DNA from: Halorubrum sodomense
GTDB taxonomy: Archaea; Halobacteriota; Halobacteria; Halobacteriales; Haloferacaceae
Assembly: GCF_900111935.1 (NCBI RefSeq)
Contig: NZ_FOYN01000001.1
Span: 478,059 to 542,058, forward strand
DNA length: 64,000 bases
Reading direction: 5' to 3'
Under the pieces are notes generated by a model. It did not search any database, was not told the DNA's origin, and saw only the letters and a program-made list of their open reading frames with translations. Both the position numbers and the translations under genes were made by a program. This document shows, in pieces, positions 17,737-26,615 of this stretch. Positions within the stretch are counted from its first letter, which is position 1, and every line of letters begins with the position of its first letter.

Positions 17737-19101
17737 CTACCGTCCGCTCTCGACGGCGACTCGCATGTCCTTCGCCAGCCGCTCGGCGCGGTCGGCGTCG
17801 GCGGACTCGGCGTAGATCCGGATCTTCGGTTCGGTGCCGGAGGGACGGACGAGCACCCACGCGTCGCCGTAGTCGAGCCGGTAGCCGTCGGTCGTGTTCG
17901 GCTCCGCGTCGGCGGTCTCGACGTAGGCCCGGGCGGCCGAGAGCATCTCGTCGCGCTCGTCGTCGTCCGCGTACTCGACGTTCGCCCGCACGAAGTGGTA
18001 GTCGGCGTACGGCGCGATCACCTCGCTGACGGGGGCGCCGTCCGCGGCCGCGAGCAGTTCGAGGAACCGCGCGCCGATGTACGCCCCGTCGCGTGAGAGC
18101 CGATACGGCGGGAAGAAGACGCCCCCGTTCCCCTCGCCGGCGACCGGGACGTTCGTCCCCTCCTCGTGGAGCTCGCGCGTCCGGGTGACGATGTTCGTGG
18201 CGCCGATGGGCGTCAGCTCGAGGTCCGCGTCGTTGTCGGCGCAGACGTCGACGAGCCGCTGCGAGACGTTGACCGCGCTGACGACCGCGTCGCCCGGTTC
18301 GAGACAGGCGTCGGCCATCGCCGCGAAGGAGGTGTCGCCGTCGACGAACTCCCCCGCCTCGTCGACGAAGACCGCCCGGTCCGCGTCGCCGTCGTGCGCG
18401 ATCCCGACGTCGGCGTCGGAGGTCGCGACCAGCCGGGAGAGCGCCCCGAGGTTCTCCGGGACCGGCTCGGAGTCGCGACCGGGGAAGTGGCCGTCCGGCG
18501 TCGCGTTCACCGTCAGCACCTCGCAGCCGAGTTCGCGGTAGATCTGCGGTGACGCCACGGAGGCCGCCCCGTGACCGGGGTCGACCGCGACCGTGAGGTC
18601 GGCGTCGGCGATCGCGCCGCGGTCGACCGCGGCGATAAGCTGGTCGACGTAGTCGTCGACCGCCCCTTCGATCGGCGTCGTCGCGCCGGCGGACCGCCAG
18701 TCGGCGTGATCGTACTCGTCGTCGAGGACGCGCCGTTCGATCCGTTCTAACACGTCGACGGAGAGCTCCACGCCGTCGTCGCCGACGAGCTTGATCCCGT
18801 TGAACTCCGGGGGGTTGTGCGAGGCGGTGACGAGCACGGCGGGGATCCCCGCGGCCTCGCAGTAGTTGCCGACCGCGGGCGTGGGGACGACGCCGAGGCG
18901 GTCGACGTCGCACCCGACCGCGGCGAGCCCGCTCGCGGCCGCGTTCGCGAACAGCTCGCCGGTGGTCCGCGTGTCGCGCGCGACGGCGACGCGGTCCGCG
19001 TCCCACACCGTCCCGGCCGCCTTCGCGATGTCGAGGACGAGCGCGGGCGTGAGGTACCGCAGCGCGACCCCGCGGATGCCGCTGGATCCGAACAGCTCCA
19101 T
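17737..19101 (-). CDS. glmM: Phosphoglucosamine mutase / phosphohexomutase
   Basis: A 454-aa alpha-D-phosphohexomutase with all four signatures: active-site S94 in TASHNP, the metal loop DGDADR, the sugar-binding GEGNGG loop and the phosphate-binding RPSGTEPKIRIY near the C-terminus. It interconverts glucosamine-6-phosphate and glucosamine-1-phosphate for UDP-GlcNAc and surface glycan synthesis. Archaeal homologues of this length may act as phosphoglucomutase or phosphomannomutase instead; the short RPSGTEPK end is compatible with either. Divergent from the Tat lipoprotein gene. Confidence 0.85.
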   Translation of the reverse strand: MELFGSSGIRGVALRYLTPALVLDIAKAAGTVWDADRVAVARDTRTTGELFANAAASGLAAVGCDVDRLGVVPTPAVGNYCEAAGIPAVLVTASHNPPEFNGIKLVGDDGVELSVDVLERIERRVLDDEYDHADWRSAGATTPIEGAVDDYVDQLIAAVDRGAIADADLTVAVDPGHGAASVASPQIYRELGCEVLTVNATPDGHFPGRDSEPVPENLGALSRLVATSDADVGIAHDGDADRAVFVDEAGEFVDGDTSFAAMADACLEPGDAVVSAVNVSQRLVDVCADNDADLELTPIGATNIVTRTRELHEEGTNVPVAGEGNGGVFFPPYRLSRDGAYIGARFLELLAAADGAPVSEVIAPYADYHFVRANVEYADDDERDEMLSAARAYVETADAEPNTTDGYRLDYGDAWVLVRPSGTEPKIRIYAESADADRAERLAKDMRVAVESGR

Positions 19102-19231
19102 GCGGGGCCATCCGCCGGCCGAGGGGAAAGCGGTTCCGAACCGGTCCGGCGCCGACGTGTCGACCGGGTGACTCCCGACTCGATCCGTCGCGACGCGTGC
19201 GGTTCATCCCGATGGCGCTCGTCGGTCCCGT

Positions 19232-19822
19232 ATGGACCACACGCGACGCGACGCGCTCGTCGGAAGCGCGCTCGCTCTCTCGGTCGCGACGGCGGGCTGT
19301 CTCGACTTCGCCGCGGGCGAGGGGCCGCAGGGGCCCGACGGGACGCCGCCGACGCTGGACTGCGACGACGACGCGTTCGTCCGCCTCGATCGGCCGTTCG
19401 AGGGGTCGGTCACCGAGACGGTCGTCGAGACCGACGCGACCACGCTGGAGCTCTCCACCGAGGGGACGACCGAGACGTACGGGCAGTCCCTTCGGCTCAT
19501 CCTCCGGAACACCGGCGACGACCCGGCGCCCACGCTCGGCGAGTTCGCGTACTCGATCCAGCGCGAGACGGGCGACGGGTGGCTCGACGTCCGCGGGTCG
19601 ACGACCGGCGAAGCGGTCGAACTGCCCCGAACCGAGGTGTCCCTCGACGCCGGTTCGACGTACTCCTGGGACCTCACGCTGACGGAGGCGGGTATCGCCG
19701 ACGCGGTCGACGGCCTCGATCTGACCGTCTGTCCGCCGCTGGGGCCGGGGATCTATCGGTTCGTCTACTGGGGGGTCGTCGGCGCGCCGCCGATCGGCGC
19801 GGAGTTCGAACTGGTCGGGTGA
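19232..19822 (+). CDS. Tat-type lipoprotein, unknown function
   Basis: A 196-aa protein with a twin-arginine-like start (HTRRDALVGSALALSVA) and a lipobox (TAGC, Cys near residue 23), so it is predicted to be exported folded and anchored by lipid on the outer face. The mature part is beta-rich, with a segment resembling an immunoglobulin-like or intracellular proteinase inhibitor-like fold (YGQSLRLILRNTGDDPAPTLGEFAYSIQRE and AGSTYSWDLTL). It is a haloarchaeal-style surface lipoprotein with no enzymatic motif. Confidence 0.75.
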   Translation: MDHTRRDALVGSALALSVATAGCLDFAAGEGPQGPDGTPPTLDCDDDAFVRLDRPFEGSVTETVVETDATTLELSTEGTTETYGQSLRLILRNTGDDPAPTLGEFAYSIQRETGDGWLDVRGSTTGEAVELPRTEVSLDAGSTYSWDLTLTEAGIADAVDGLDLTVCPPLGPGIYRFVYWGVVGAPPIGAEFELVG

Positions 19823-19869
19823 GGCCGGCTCGCCGTCGGTCGGTCCCGGACCGCACCGCGGCACCCGGT

Positions 19870-20478
19870 TCAGAACGGCTGCCAGTCGGAGGGTTTGCCG
19901 ACCCGGCCGCGGACGCGAAACTCTCGCTCGTCGTCGTCGACGCGGGTCTCGACGACGACTTCGAACGGCTCGTGGAGGGTGTGGACGACCTGTTCGTCGT
20001 GGGCGGTCGAGCCGACGACGCCGACGAACGGCCACCCCTCCCCGGAGGTCTGGGAGGTCATCACCCGGGTGAACCGGTAGATTCGCTCGGGGTCCCAGTA
20101 CATCAGCAGCTGGGACAGCGAGTAAACGCCGACGGCGCGGTCGCGGCCGGCCGAGGACTCGACGACGTCGGTGAACTTGATCCCGATATCCGTGAGGTTA
20201 CCCGCGCTGGCGACGTACTTCGTCGTCGGCGTGTCGTCGCGCTTGTCGCCCTGCTCGTGGGTGACGCAGTCGATGACGACTACGTCGTCGCCGTCGTTTC
20301 CCGTGAGCTGCTCGTAGTCGCTGCGGACCTTCTCCGCGGTCCGCCCCGTCGAGATGACGACCGGTCCGTCCGACCACGCCGCGAGCAGCCGGTTGAACAG
20401 GTCGTACTTCCCGCTCATCGGGGGACCGCTGATGAGGACGCTGTCGGCACCGCGGACAGCGTCGGGAAGCGCGGTCAT
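19870..20478 (-). CDS. P-loop ATPase-like protein with altered Walker A (KaiC/RecA-like)
   Basis: A 202-aa protein. GPPMSGKY at residues 18-25 sits where a Walker A motif should be, but Tyr replaces the Ser/Thr that normally coordinates Mg-nucleotide. A Walker B-like strand VVVIDCV is present. The middle includes a Leu-rich strand (VGVYSLSQLLMYWDPERIYRF) and a C-terminal beta segment, as in RecA-superfamily proteins found beside haloarchaeal taxis genes. It is the distal gene of a minus-strand cluster with a 130-aa protein and a canonical KaiC-like ATPase, so it could be a regulatory partner. Biochemical role is unknown. Confidence 0.65.
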   Translation of the reverse strand: MTALPDAVRGADSVLISGPPMSGKYDLFNRLLAAWSDGPVVISTGRTAEKVRSDYEQLTGNDGDDVVVIDCVTHEQGDKRDDTPTTKYVASAGNLTDIGIKFTDVVESSAGRDRAVGVYSLSQLLMYWDPERIYRFTRVMTSQTSGEGWPFVGVVGSTAHDEQVVHTLHEPFEVVVETRVDDDEREFRVRGRVGKPSDWQPF

Positions 20479-20521
20479 GGTGAAAACGTGAGTGAGTGTC
20501 GGGTAAAACCCTTCGGAGCGA

Positions 20522-20914
20522 TCACTTTCGGAGCATGGAGGGGAGGTCGAGCGACGACGGCGGCCCCTCCCGCGGCCCCTCGGTGAGTGTCAGTTCGCGT
20601 ATCGCACCGGGGAGCGCGGCCGGAACCGGCGACTCGCGCGGCGCCCCGGCGCCGTCGACGAGCGACCGCCAGACCGCCTCGTCGTCGGGGTCGTCCCGCT
20701 CGGCCTTCGCCTCCAGCGCCTTCGTCCGCCCCTCGTCGTACGCCAACTCGACGATGCTCCGGTCGTAGCTCCCCGGGAACGCCTCCAGCACCCGGTCCAG
20801 TTCCCCCGGGCGCGGGCTGTCGACCCCGGCCGCCACGCCCAGCGCGAAGGCGCGCTCGACGGCCTCCTCTCGGGAGAGATCGTCCCACTCCGTGTCGAAC
20901 GTGCGGTCGTACAT
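20522..20914 (-). CDS. Conserved-looking haloarchaeal protein, unknown function
   Basis: A 130-aa protein: MYDRTFDTEWDDLSREEAVERAFALGVAAG, then a mostly helical stretch (LDRVLEAFPGSYDRSIVELAYDEGRTKALEAKAER) and a low-complexity tail. The ATG at 20914 overlaps the TGA of the upstream KaiC-like gene by one nucleotide (TGATG); a GTG one codon earlier is the alternative. No known domain was recognised. Tight coupling between two P-loop ATPase genes suggests a shared function. Confidence 0.65.
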   Translation of the reverse strand: MYDRTFDTEWDDLSREEAVERAFALGVAAGVDSPRPGELDRVLEAFPGSYDRSIVELAYDEGRTKALEAKAERDDPDDEAVWRSLVDGAGAPRESPVPAALPGAIRELTLTEGPREGPPSSLDLPSMLRK

Positions 20915-21624
20915 CACTGGGTCACCGTCGCCGCCGAACCGACTCGCAGTCCGCCGTCGGTGAACTCCACGTCCTGGATGTCGGTGTCGACGTCCGTCCC
21001 CCGCATCTTCAGCACCTGGACCCCGCGGCGCATCCCCCCGTCCTCGAGGTAGTTGTGCATGAAGACGACGCCGTGCGCCAGGTAGTGCTCCTCCGAGTAG
21101 GCGCTCGGATCGGTCATCTCGGAGATCAGGAGCGTCGTGGCGTCGGTCCGCTTCAGCGAGGAGAGCAGCTGGATCATCGTGTCCTCGTCGTCGTCCAAGA
21201 GGAACCGCAGCAGCATCGTCGAGTCGAAGACGACCCGGTCGATGTCGCGGGAGTTGATGAACCCCGTGAGGCGGTTGGTGACGCCGGAGCGGTCGCGGCG
21301 GTCGCCGGGGAGCCCGAAGAAGCGCCGGCCGTCCGACGAGAAGGAGTCGAGGAAGGTGACGCGGTCGGAGTCGAGCGCGCGGTCGAACCCGAAGTCGTAG
21401 CCGCTCATGTCCTCGCGGATACCCTCTTTGGTCTCGTGCATGCTGATGTAGAGGATATCCTCTCCGTTCCGGGCGCCCTGGGCCGCGAACTGTGAGCAGA
21501 AGGTCGTTTTGCCGCTCCCGGGCGGACCGCTGACAACGTACAGGCGGTCCGCGGGGAACCCGCCGTCGACGATGGCGTCGAACCCGGGGACGCCGCTTGA
21601 GACGCGCATACGTACGGAACCCAT
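20914..21624 (-). CDS. KaiC/RecA-like ATPase (RAD55 family)
   Basis: A 236-aa single-domain RecA-superfamily ATPase with canonical Walker A GPPGSGKT (residues 33-40), catalytic Glu region (ISMHETKEG) and Walker B DRVVFDSTMLL. The N-terminus (SSGVPGFDAIVDGGFP) is the KaiC-family signature. These single-domain proteins are common signalling or scaffold ATPases in haloarchaea, often near taxis genes. The start ATG at 21624 is used; ATG at 21609 (MRVSSGVPGF) is nearly as good. First gene of a three-gene minus-strand unit beside cheW. Confidence 0.82.
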   Translation of the reverse strand: MGSVRMRVSSGVPGFDAIVDGGFPADRLYVVSGPPGSGKTTFCSQFAAQGARNGEDILYISMHETKEGIREDMSGYDFGFDRALDSDRVTFLDSFSSDGRRFFGLPGDRRDRSGVTNRLTGFINSRDIDRVVFDSTMLLRFLLDDDEDTMIQLLSSLKRTDATTLLISEMTDPSAYSEEHYLAHGVVFMHNYLEDGGMRRGVQVLKMRGTDVDTDIQDVEFTDGGLRVGSAATVTQ

Positions 21625-21739
21625 CGGGCGGCTGATAAGCGTTGGCGCCCGGTTCTCACGGGTGAGAACCGATCGCCCGCCGCGGGTCCGGCGTCCCCTC
21701 CGCTGCGCGACCGAACGCGGGTCGACCGCCGCGTCCCGC

Positions 21740-22213
21740 CTACGCCTCCGCGCCCTCGACGTCGTCGAGGTCGGCGGCGAGCGCGTCGTCGACGTCCGGC
21801 GAGACCCACACCACGAACCGGTCGTCGGACTTGACGATGCCGCGGACGCCCTCGTCCTCGACGGTGGTGCTCTGGTCGACGTCCTCGGGCGAGACGTCGC
21901 GGACCTGGAACACCTCGTCGACCATCCAGCCGACCGTGCCGCCCTCGTCGATCTCGGCGTCGTCGAAGACGACGATCCGCTCTCGGGGCCCCGCCTCGTC
22001 GATGTCGAACAGCGTCTTCGGGTCGACGATCGTCGTCGTCCGGCCGCGTAAGTCCATCACGCCCTCGACGTGGTCGGGCGAGTTGGGGATCCGCGTGAGC
22101 TCGCCCGCGTCGACGATCTCGTCGATGACGCCGATGTCCAGACAGTACGTCCCGTCGCCCAGACCGAACTCCAACACCTTCGTCGGTTCGGCCTCCGCCG
22201 CTGTTGCTGCCAT
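21740..22213 (-). CDS. cheW: Chemotaxis coupling protein CheW
   Basis: A 157-aa CheW-domain protein: KVLEFGLGDGTYCLDIGVIDEIV, then LTRIPNSPDHVEGVMDLRGRTTTIVDPKTLF, the conserved core that binds both receptors (Htr transducers) and CheA. The ATG at 22213 begins MAATAAEAEPTK; a much longer open frame upstream covers cheB in antisense and is rejected. It is divergent from cheB-cheA across a 102-bp spacer holding an inverted repeat, so both arms are probably co-regulated. Confidence 0.92.
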   Translation of the reverse strand: MAATAAEAEPTKVLEFGLGDGTYCLDIGVIDEIVDAGELTRIPNSPDHVEGVMDLRGRTTTIVDPKTLFDIDEAGPRERIVVFDDAEIDEGGTVGWMVDEVFQVRDVSPEDVDQSTTVEDEGVRGIVKSDDRFVVWVSPDVDDALAADLDDVEGAEA

Positions 22214-22248
22214 GCCCGTAGGTGTGGCGAACCGACAGATAATCGTGT

Positions 22249-22266
22249 CCCCTGAATTATCAGGGG
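22249..22266. promoter_or_regulatory. Perfect inverted repeat between divergent cheW and cheB promoters
   Basis: CCCCTGA-ATTA-TCAGGGG is an exact 7-bp dyad located midway between the probable TATA of cheW (GATTATC read on the minus strand, ~22239-22247) and that of cheB (GATTTATG, ~22284-22291). A shared operator or activator site is the simplest reading; the DNA-binding protein is not known. Confidence 0.5.
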
Positions 22267-22315
22267 TGATTACTGGGTCCGTGGATTTATGCTGATTCTG
22301 GGCCCGCTCTGGAAC

Positions 22316-23410
22316 ATGAGCAGGACGACGGATCGGCGCGGCGGTCGGGACGGGTCGCCGCGGGTGGTGGTCGTCGACGACTCCCCGTTCATGCGGGGGC
22401 TGATAAGCGACCTCCTGAGCGACGCCGGGGTCGCGGTCGTCGGCGAGGCGGGGGACGGGGAGGAGGCGCTCTCGGTGGTCGCCGAGACGCGTCCCGACGT
22501 CGTGACGATGGACGTCGAGATGCCCGGGATGGGCGGGCTCGAGGCCGTCGAGCGGCTGATGGAGGAGACCCCGACGCCGGTGTTGATGCTGTCGGCACAC
22601 ACCGACGAGGGGGCGGAGGTCACCTTCGAGGCGCTCGACCGCGGCGCGGTCGACTTCTTCGCGAAGCCCGGCGGCGAGGTGTCGACCGGCGTCTCGCGGG
22701 AGTCGGAGCGGCTCGTCGAGGCGGTGCGCTCGGTCGCGGACGCGGACCTCGACGCCGCGACCCGCGAGCGCGACGACCCGCATTCGGCGGCGTCGCGCTC
22801 CGCGAGCGCCGGCTCCGAGGTCGACGCCGCCGAGATCGACGGGCCGCTGACGGTCGTGATCGCGGCCTCGACCGGCGGTCCGAACGCGGTCGAGCGCGTG
22901 CTGTCGGCGTTACCGATGGCCGACTGCCGCGTGGTGGTCGTCCAGCACATGCCGGAGGCGTTCACCTCGCGGTTCGCGGACCGGCTCGACGCCGCCTCCG
23001 CGTACGACGTGCGCGAGGCCAGCGACGGCGCGCGGATCGGCGCCGGCGAGGTGCTCGTCGCCCGCGGCGGGAGCCACACCCTCATCGACAGCTACCGGGC
23101 AGGCCGGCTCCGGGTCAGGCTCGACGAGGACGACGACTCCCACACGGTCACCCCCGCGGCCGACGTGACGATGCGGTCCGCGGCCGAGGTCATAGACGAC
23201 CCGCTCGTCGGCGTCGTGTTGACCGGGATGGGATCCGACGCCGCGGAGGGCATCCGCGCGATGGCCGACGCCGGGGCGCGCACGCTGGCGCAGAGCGAGG
23301 ACACCTGCGTCATCTACGGGATGCCGAAGCGCGCGGTCGAGACCGGCGGGGTCGACGCCGTGTACGACCTCGACGACGTCGCCGGCGCGATAGTGGGGGG
23401 TGAGGCCTGA
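22316..23410 (+). CDS. cheB: Protein-glutamate methylesterase CheB
   Basis: A 364-aa protein: an N-terminal receiver domain (phosphoacceptor D66 in VTMDVEMPGM) and a C-terminal methylesterase domain with catalytic S185 (AASTGGPN), H211 (QHMPEAF) and D308 (GMGSDAAEG). It demethylates and deamidates Htr transducers during adaptation. The ATG at 22316 is chosen because a TATA box lies about 28 nt upstream; an in-frame ATG at 22289 overlaps that TATA. The TGA overlaps the cheA ATG by one nucleotide. Confidence 0.95.
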   Translation: MSRTTDRRGGRDGSPRVVVVDDSPFMRGLISDLLSDAGVAVVGEAGDGEEALSVVAETRPDVVTMDVEMPGMGGLEAVERLMEETPTPVLMLSAHTDEGAEVTFEALDRGAVDFFAKPGGEVSTGVSRESERLVEAVRSVADADLDAATRERDDPHSAASRSASAGSEVDAAEIDGPLTVVIAASTGGPNAVERVLSALPMADCRVVVVQHMPEAFTSRFADRLDAASAYDVREASDGARIGAGEVLVARGGSHTLIDSYRAGRLRVRLDEDDDSHTVTPAADVTMRSAAEVIDDPLVGVVLTGMGSDAAEGIRAMADAGARTLAQSEDTCVIYGMPKRAVETGGVDAVYDLDDVAGAIVGGEA

Positions 23411-25803
23411 TGGACTCCCACCGCGCCGCGTTCGTCGCCGAGGCCGAAGACGGGATCACCGACCTCAACAACGCCCTGCTGGCCCTGGAGGCCGACCCCG
23501 AGGACGCCGAGGCGATGGACGACGTGTTCCGCGTCGCCCACACCCTGAAGGGGAACGCCGCGGCGATGGGGTACGAGGACGTCTCCGACTTCGGGCACGC
23601 CCTGGAGGACCTGCTGGACGCGGTCCGGCAGGGCGACCGCGAGGTGAACCCCGAACTGATGGACCTCCTCTTCGAGGGGGTCGACACCGTCGAGGCGATG
23701 GTCGACGAAATCGCCGAGACCGGCGAGGTGTCGACCGACCCCTCCGACCTGGAGTCGCGGCTGCGCGAGATGGAGGAGCACGGCACCGTCGGCGGCGGAG
23801 ACGGAGGCGACTCGGCGGACGACGCCGTCGACACCGCCGAGGAGTCCGGCGACGACGCCGCAGACGCGGGCGACGACGCCGCAGACGCGGGCGACGACGC
23901 CGCAGACGCGGGCGAGGACGACGTCGACGTCTCGGTCCCCGAGCCGCCCGCGGCGGCGGCCGACCTCCCCGACCCGGTCGCGTACGCGGACGTGACGATC
24001 GGCGACGCCCAGATGGCGGGCGTCGACGCGGCGCTCGTCCTCCAGGCGCTCGACGAGCAGTTCGACGGGCACGCGACCGACCCCGACCCGGAGGCGCTGG
24101 AGGACGGCGAGTACGACGAGGGGTTCGACGCCTTCGTCGGCGGCGCCGATCCCGAAGTCGTCGGCGAGGGGCTCCGGGCGCTCACGCAGGTCGAGGCGGT
24201 GACGGCGGTCGCTGTCGGCGGCGCGGACGACGCGGCCGCGGCGGACGAAGCCGCGGCGGACGAAGCCGCGGACGCGGCGACGGAGGGGCCGGCCGACGAT
24301 GCTGAAGCGGCAGGCGACGCGGACGCGGAGCCCGACGACGCGGACGCGGAACCCGACGACGCGGACGCGACGGACGGCGACGAGTTCGAGCCCGCCGAGC
24401 CGGAGACCGCCGACGCGGCGTCCGCCGACTCCGCGGACGACGGTACCGACCCGGAACCCGAGGCCGACGCCGAGACCGACGACGCCGGCTCGGAGTCCGG
24501 CGGCTCGAACGGGTCGTCCGGCGGTTCGGACTCCAAGTCCGGCGACGAGATCAAGTCGATCCGCGTCGACGTCGACCAGGTCGACGAGCTGTACGGGCTC
24601 GTCGAGCAGCTGGTGACAAGCCGGATCAAGCTCCGCCGGGAGATCGAGGGAACGGACGCGGAGTCGGACGCCTTAGACGAGCTCGACAAGCTCGCATCCA
24701 GCCTCCAGGACACGGCGATGGACATGCGGCTCATCCCGTTCTCGCAGGTGTCGGACTCGTTCCCGCGGCTCGTCCGCGACATCTCGCGGGACCTCGACAA
24801 GCGGATCGACTTCGAGATCGAGGGCGACGACGTCGAGCTCGACCGCACGATCCTCACGGAGATGCGCGACCCGCTCGTGCACGTCCTGCGGAACGCGGTC
24901 GACCACGGGATCGAGCCGCCCGCGGAGCGCGAGGCCGCCGGGAAGGACCCGACCGGCCACGTGGAGCTCACGGCCGAGCGCGAGCGCGACCACGTGATCA
25001 TCGAGGTCTCGGACGACGGCGGCGGACTCGACCCCGACCAGCTCCGCGACAAGGCGGTCGACGAGGGGGTCAAGAGCCGCGAGGCGGTCGAGGCGATGGA
25101 GGACGACGAGGTCTACGACCTCGTCTTCCACCCCGGCTTCTCCACCGCGGAGGAGGTGACGGACGTCTCCGGCCGCGGCGTCGGGATGGACGTGGTCCGC
25201 ACGACCGCGCGCGACCTCGACGGCTCCGTCTCGATCGAGAGCGAGCCGGGCGAGGGGAGCACGGTCCGCTTCCGGCTGCCGGTCACCGTCGCCATCGTGA
25301 AGGTGATGTTCGTCGACGTGGGCGGCACGGAGTACGGCATCCCGATCAAGTCGATCGCGGAGGTCGCGCGCGCCGACGATGTCGAGGAGGTCCACGGCGA
25401 CGAGGTCGTCAGACACGAGGACGACCTCTATCCGGTCGTCCGGCTGAACGAGCGCCTCGGCGAGATCGACTCGACGGCGGCCGCGGACGCCGCGGCCGCG
25501 GCGTCCGCGAACGAGACCCCGGCGGCCGACGGCGGCGTCGCGGCCGACGAGCCGGGTGACGACGGGTTCGTCCCGGCGGATCCGACGACCGAGTCCGACG
25601 GCGAGCCGACGGACGACGGCATGCTCGTCCGGATCCGCGAGGAGACGCGGCAGGTCGCGCTCCACTGCGACGCGGTGTTGGACCAGGAGGAGGTGGTCGT
25701 CAAACCCCTCGACGGCCCGCTCTCGGGGACGCCGGGACTCAGCGGCACGGCGGTCCTCGGCGACGGGGACGTCGTGGCCGTGCTCGACGTGGTGAGCCTA
25801 TGA
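23410..25803 (+). CDS. cheA: Chemotaxis histidine kinase CheA
   Basis: A 797-aa kinase with an HPt domain (phosphorylated H44 in VAHTLKGN), a long acidic linker, dimerisation domain (IRVDVDQVDELYGLVEQLVTSRIKL), HATPase domain (LRNAVDHGIE and SGRGVGMDVVR) and a C-terminal CheW-like domain. The linker contains three perfect 21-bp repeats (23851-23913) and further Asp-Ala-rich arrays; the regulatory domain is also split by a low-complexity insert (~residues 690-740). It phosphorylates CheY and CheB in response to transducers. No cheY gene lies in this window. Coupled to cheB and cheR by overlaps. Confidence 0.95.
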   Translation: MDSHRAAFVAEAEDGITDLNNALLALEADPEDAEAMDDVFRVAHTLKGNAAAMGYEDVSDFGHALEDLLDAVRQGDREVNPELMDLLFEGVDTVEAMVDEIAETGEVSTDPSDLESRLREMEEHGTVGGGDGGDSADDAVDTAEESGDDAADAGDDAADAGDDAADAGEDDVDVSVPEPPAAAADLPDPVAYADVTIGDAQMAGVDAALVLQALDEQFDGHATDPDPEALEDGEYDEGFDAFVGGADPEVVGEGLRALTQVEAVTAVAVGGADDAAAADEAAADEAADAATEGPADDAEAAGDADAEPDDADAEPDDADATDGDEFEPAEPETADAASADSADDGTDPEPEADAETDDAGSESGGSNGSSGGSDSKSGDEIKSIRVDVDQVDELYGLVEQLVTSRIKLRREIEGTDAESDALDELDKLASSLQDTAMDMRLIPFSQVSDSFPRLVRDISRDLDKRIDFEIEGDDVELDRTILTEMRDPLVHVLRNAVDHGIEPPAEREAAGKDPTGHVELTAERERDHVIIEVSDDGGGLDPDQLRDKAVDEGVKSREAVEAMEDDEVYDLVFHPGFSTAEEVTDVSGRGVGMDVVRTTARDLDGSVSIESEPGEGSTVRFRLPVTVAIVKVMFVDVGGTEYGIPIKSIAEVARADDVEEVHGDEVVRHEDDLYPVVRLNERLGEIDSTAAADAAAAASANETPAADGGVAADEPGDDGFVPADPTTESDGEPTDDGMLVRIREETRQVALHCDAVLDQEEVVVKPLDGPLSGTPGLSGTAVLGDGDVVAVLDVVSL
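23851..23913 (+). repeat. 21-bp in-frame tandem repeat in the CheA linker, three copies
   Basis: Three identical 21-bp units (23851-23871, 23872-23892, 23893-23913) encode DDAADAG in the linker after the HPt domain. Confidence 0.92.
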
Positions 25804-26615
25804 GCGGATCGGTAGACGACGAGACGGCGTTCGAGGGCGTCCTCCGGCAGATCGACGACACCGTCCCGTTCGAGCCGGGGTACTACAACGAGTCGTACCT
25901 CGACCGCCGGATCACGGCGCGGATGCGCCGGCGCGACACCGAGTCGCACGCCGAGTACGAGCGCATCCTCCGCGAGGACGCCGACGAGCGGCAGGCGCTG
26001 ATGGACGCGCTCACGATCAACGTCACGGAGTTCTTCCGCAACCCGGAGATGTGGGACGTGCTCCGAGACGTGTTGCGCGAGCGGACCGCCGATCAGCGGC
26101 GCGTCCGGGTGTGGTCGGCGCCGTCGGCGGACGGTCGCGAGCCGTACTCGGTCGCGATGTTGGCCTGCGACGACCCCGAAATCGACGAGTCGCGCGTCGA
26201 AGTGCTCGGCTCCGACATCAGCGAGGAGGCGCTCGACGACGCCCGCGAGGGCGTCTACCATACGACGCGGACGACCGACATCGCGGAGGAGCTGGAGCCC
26301 CTCTCCGATCCCGACCGCTACGTCGAACGCGACGAGGACGCGTTCCAGGTGCGCCCCGCGGTCAAGCGGCTCGTCGAGTTCGAGACGCACGACCTGATCC
26401 GCGACGGCGCCCGCGACCCCTTCGACGTGGTGTTGTGCCGGAACCTGCTGATCTACATCGACGTCGACCACAAGGCGGCCCTGTTCGACACGCTGGAGGC
26501 GTCGCTCGCGGACGACGGCGTCCTCGTCTTGGGGATGACCGAGAGCGTCCCTCCGGACCGAAGCGACCGCTACGAACCGATCGACAAGCGACGGCGGGTG
26601 TTCGGGAGGCGCTGA
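25800..26615 (+). CDS. cheR: Chemotaxis methyltransferase CheR
   Basis: A 271-aa SAM-dependent methyltransferase of the CheR family: N-terminal all-helical domain (YLDRRITARMRRRDTESHAEY), NVTEFFRNPEMW, the SAM-binding WSAPSADGREPYSVAML (in place of the usual C-S-x-G-E-E-P-Y), and DVVLCRNLLIYID. It methylates glutamates on Htr transducers. The ATG overlaps the cheA stop by 4 nt. The usual Cys-Ser-Thr-Gly loop reads SAPSADGREP, a local variation. Confidence 0.93.
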   Translation: MSGSVDDETAFEGVLRQIDDTVPFEPGYYNESYLDRRITARMRRRDTESHAEYERILREDADERQALMDALTINVTEFFRNPEMWDVLRDVLRERTADQRRVRVWSAPSADGREPYSVAMLACDDPEIDESRVEVLGSDISEEALDDAREGVYHTTRTTDIAEELEPLSDPDRYVERDEDAFQVRPAVKRLVEFETHDLIRDGARDPFDVVLCRNLLIYIDVDHKAALFDTLEASLADDGVLVLGMTESVPPDRSDRYEPIDKRRRVFGRR

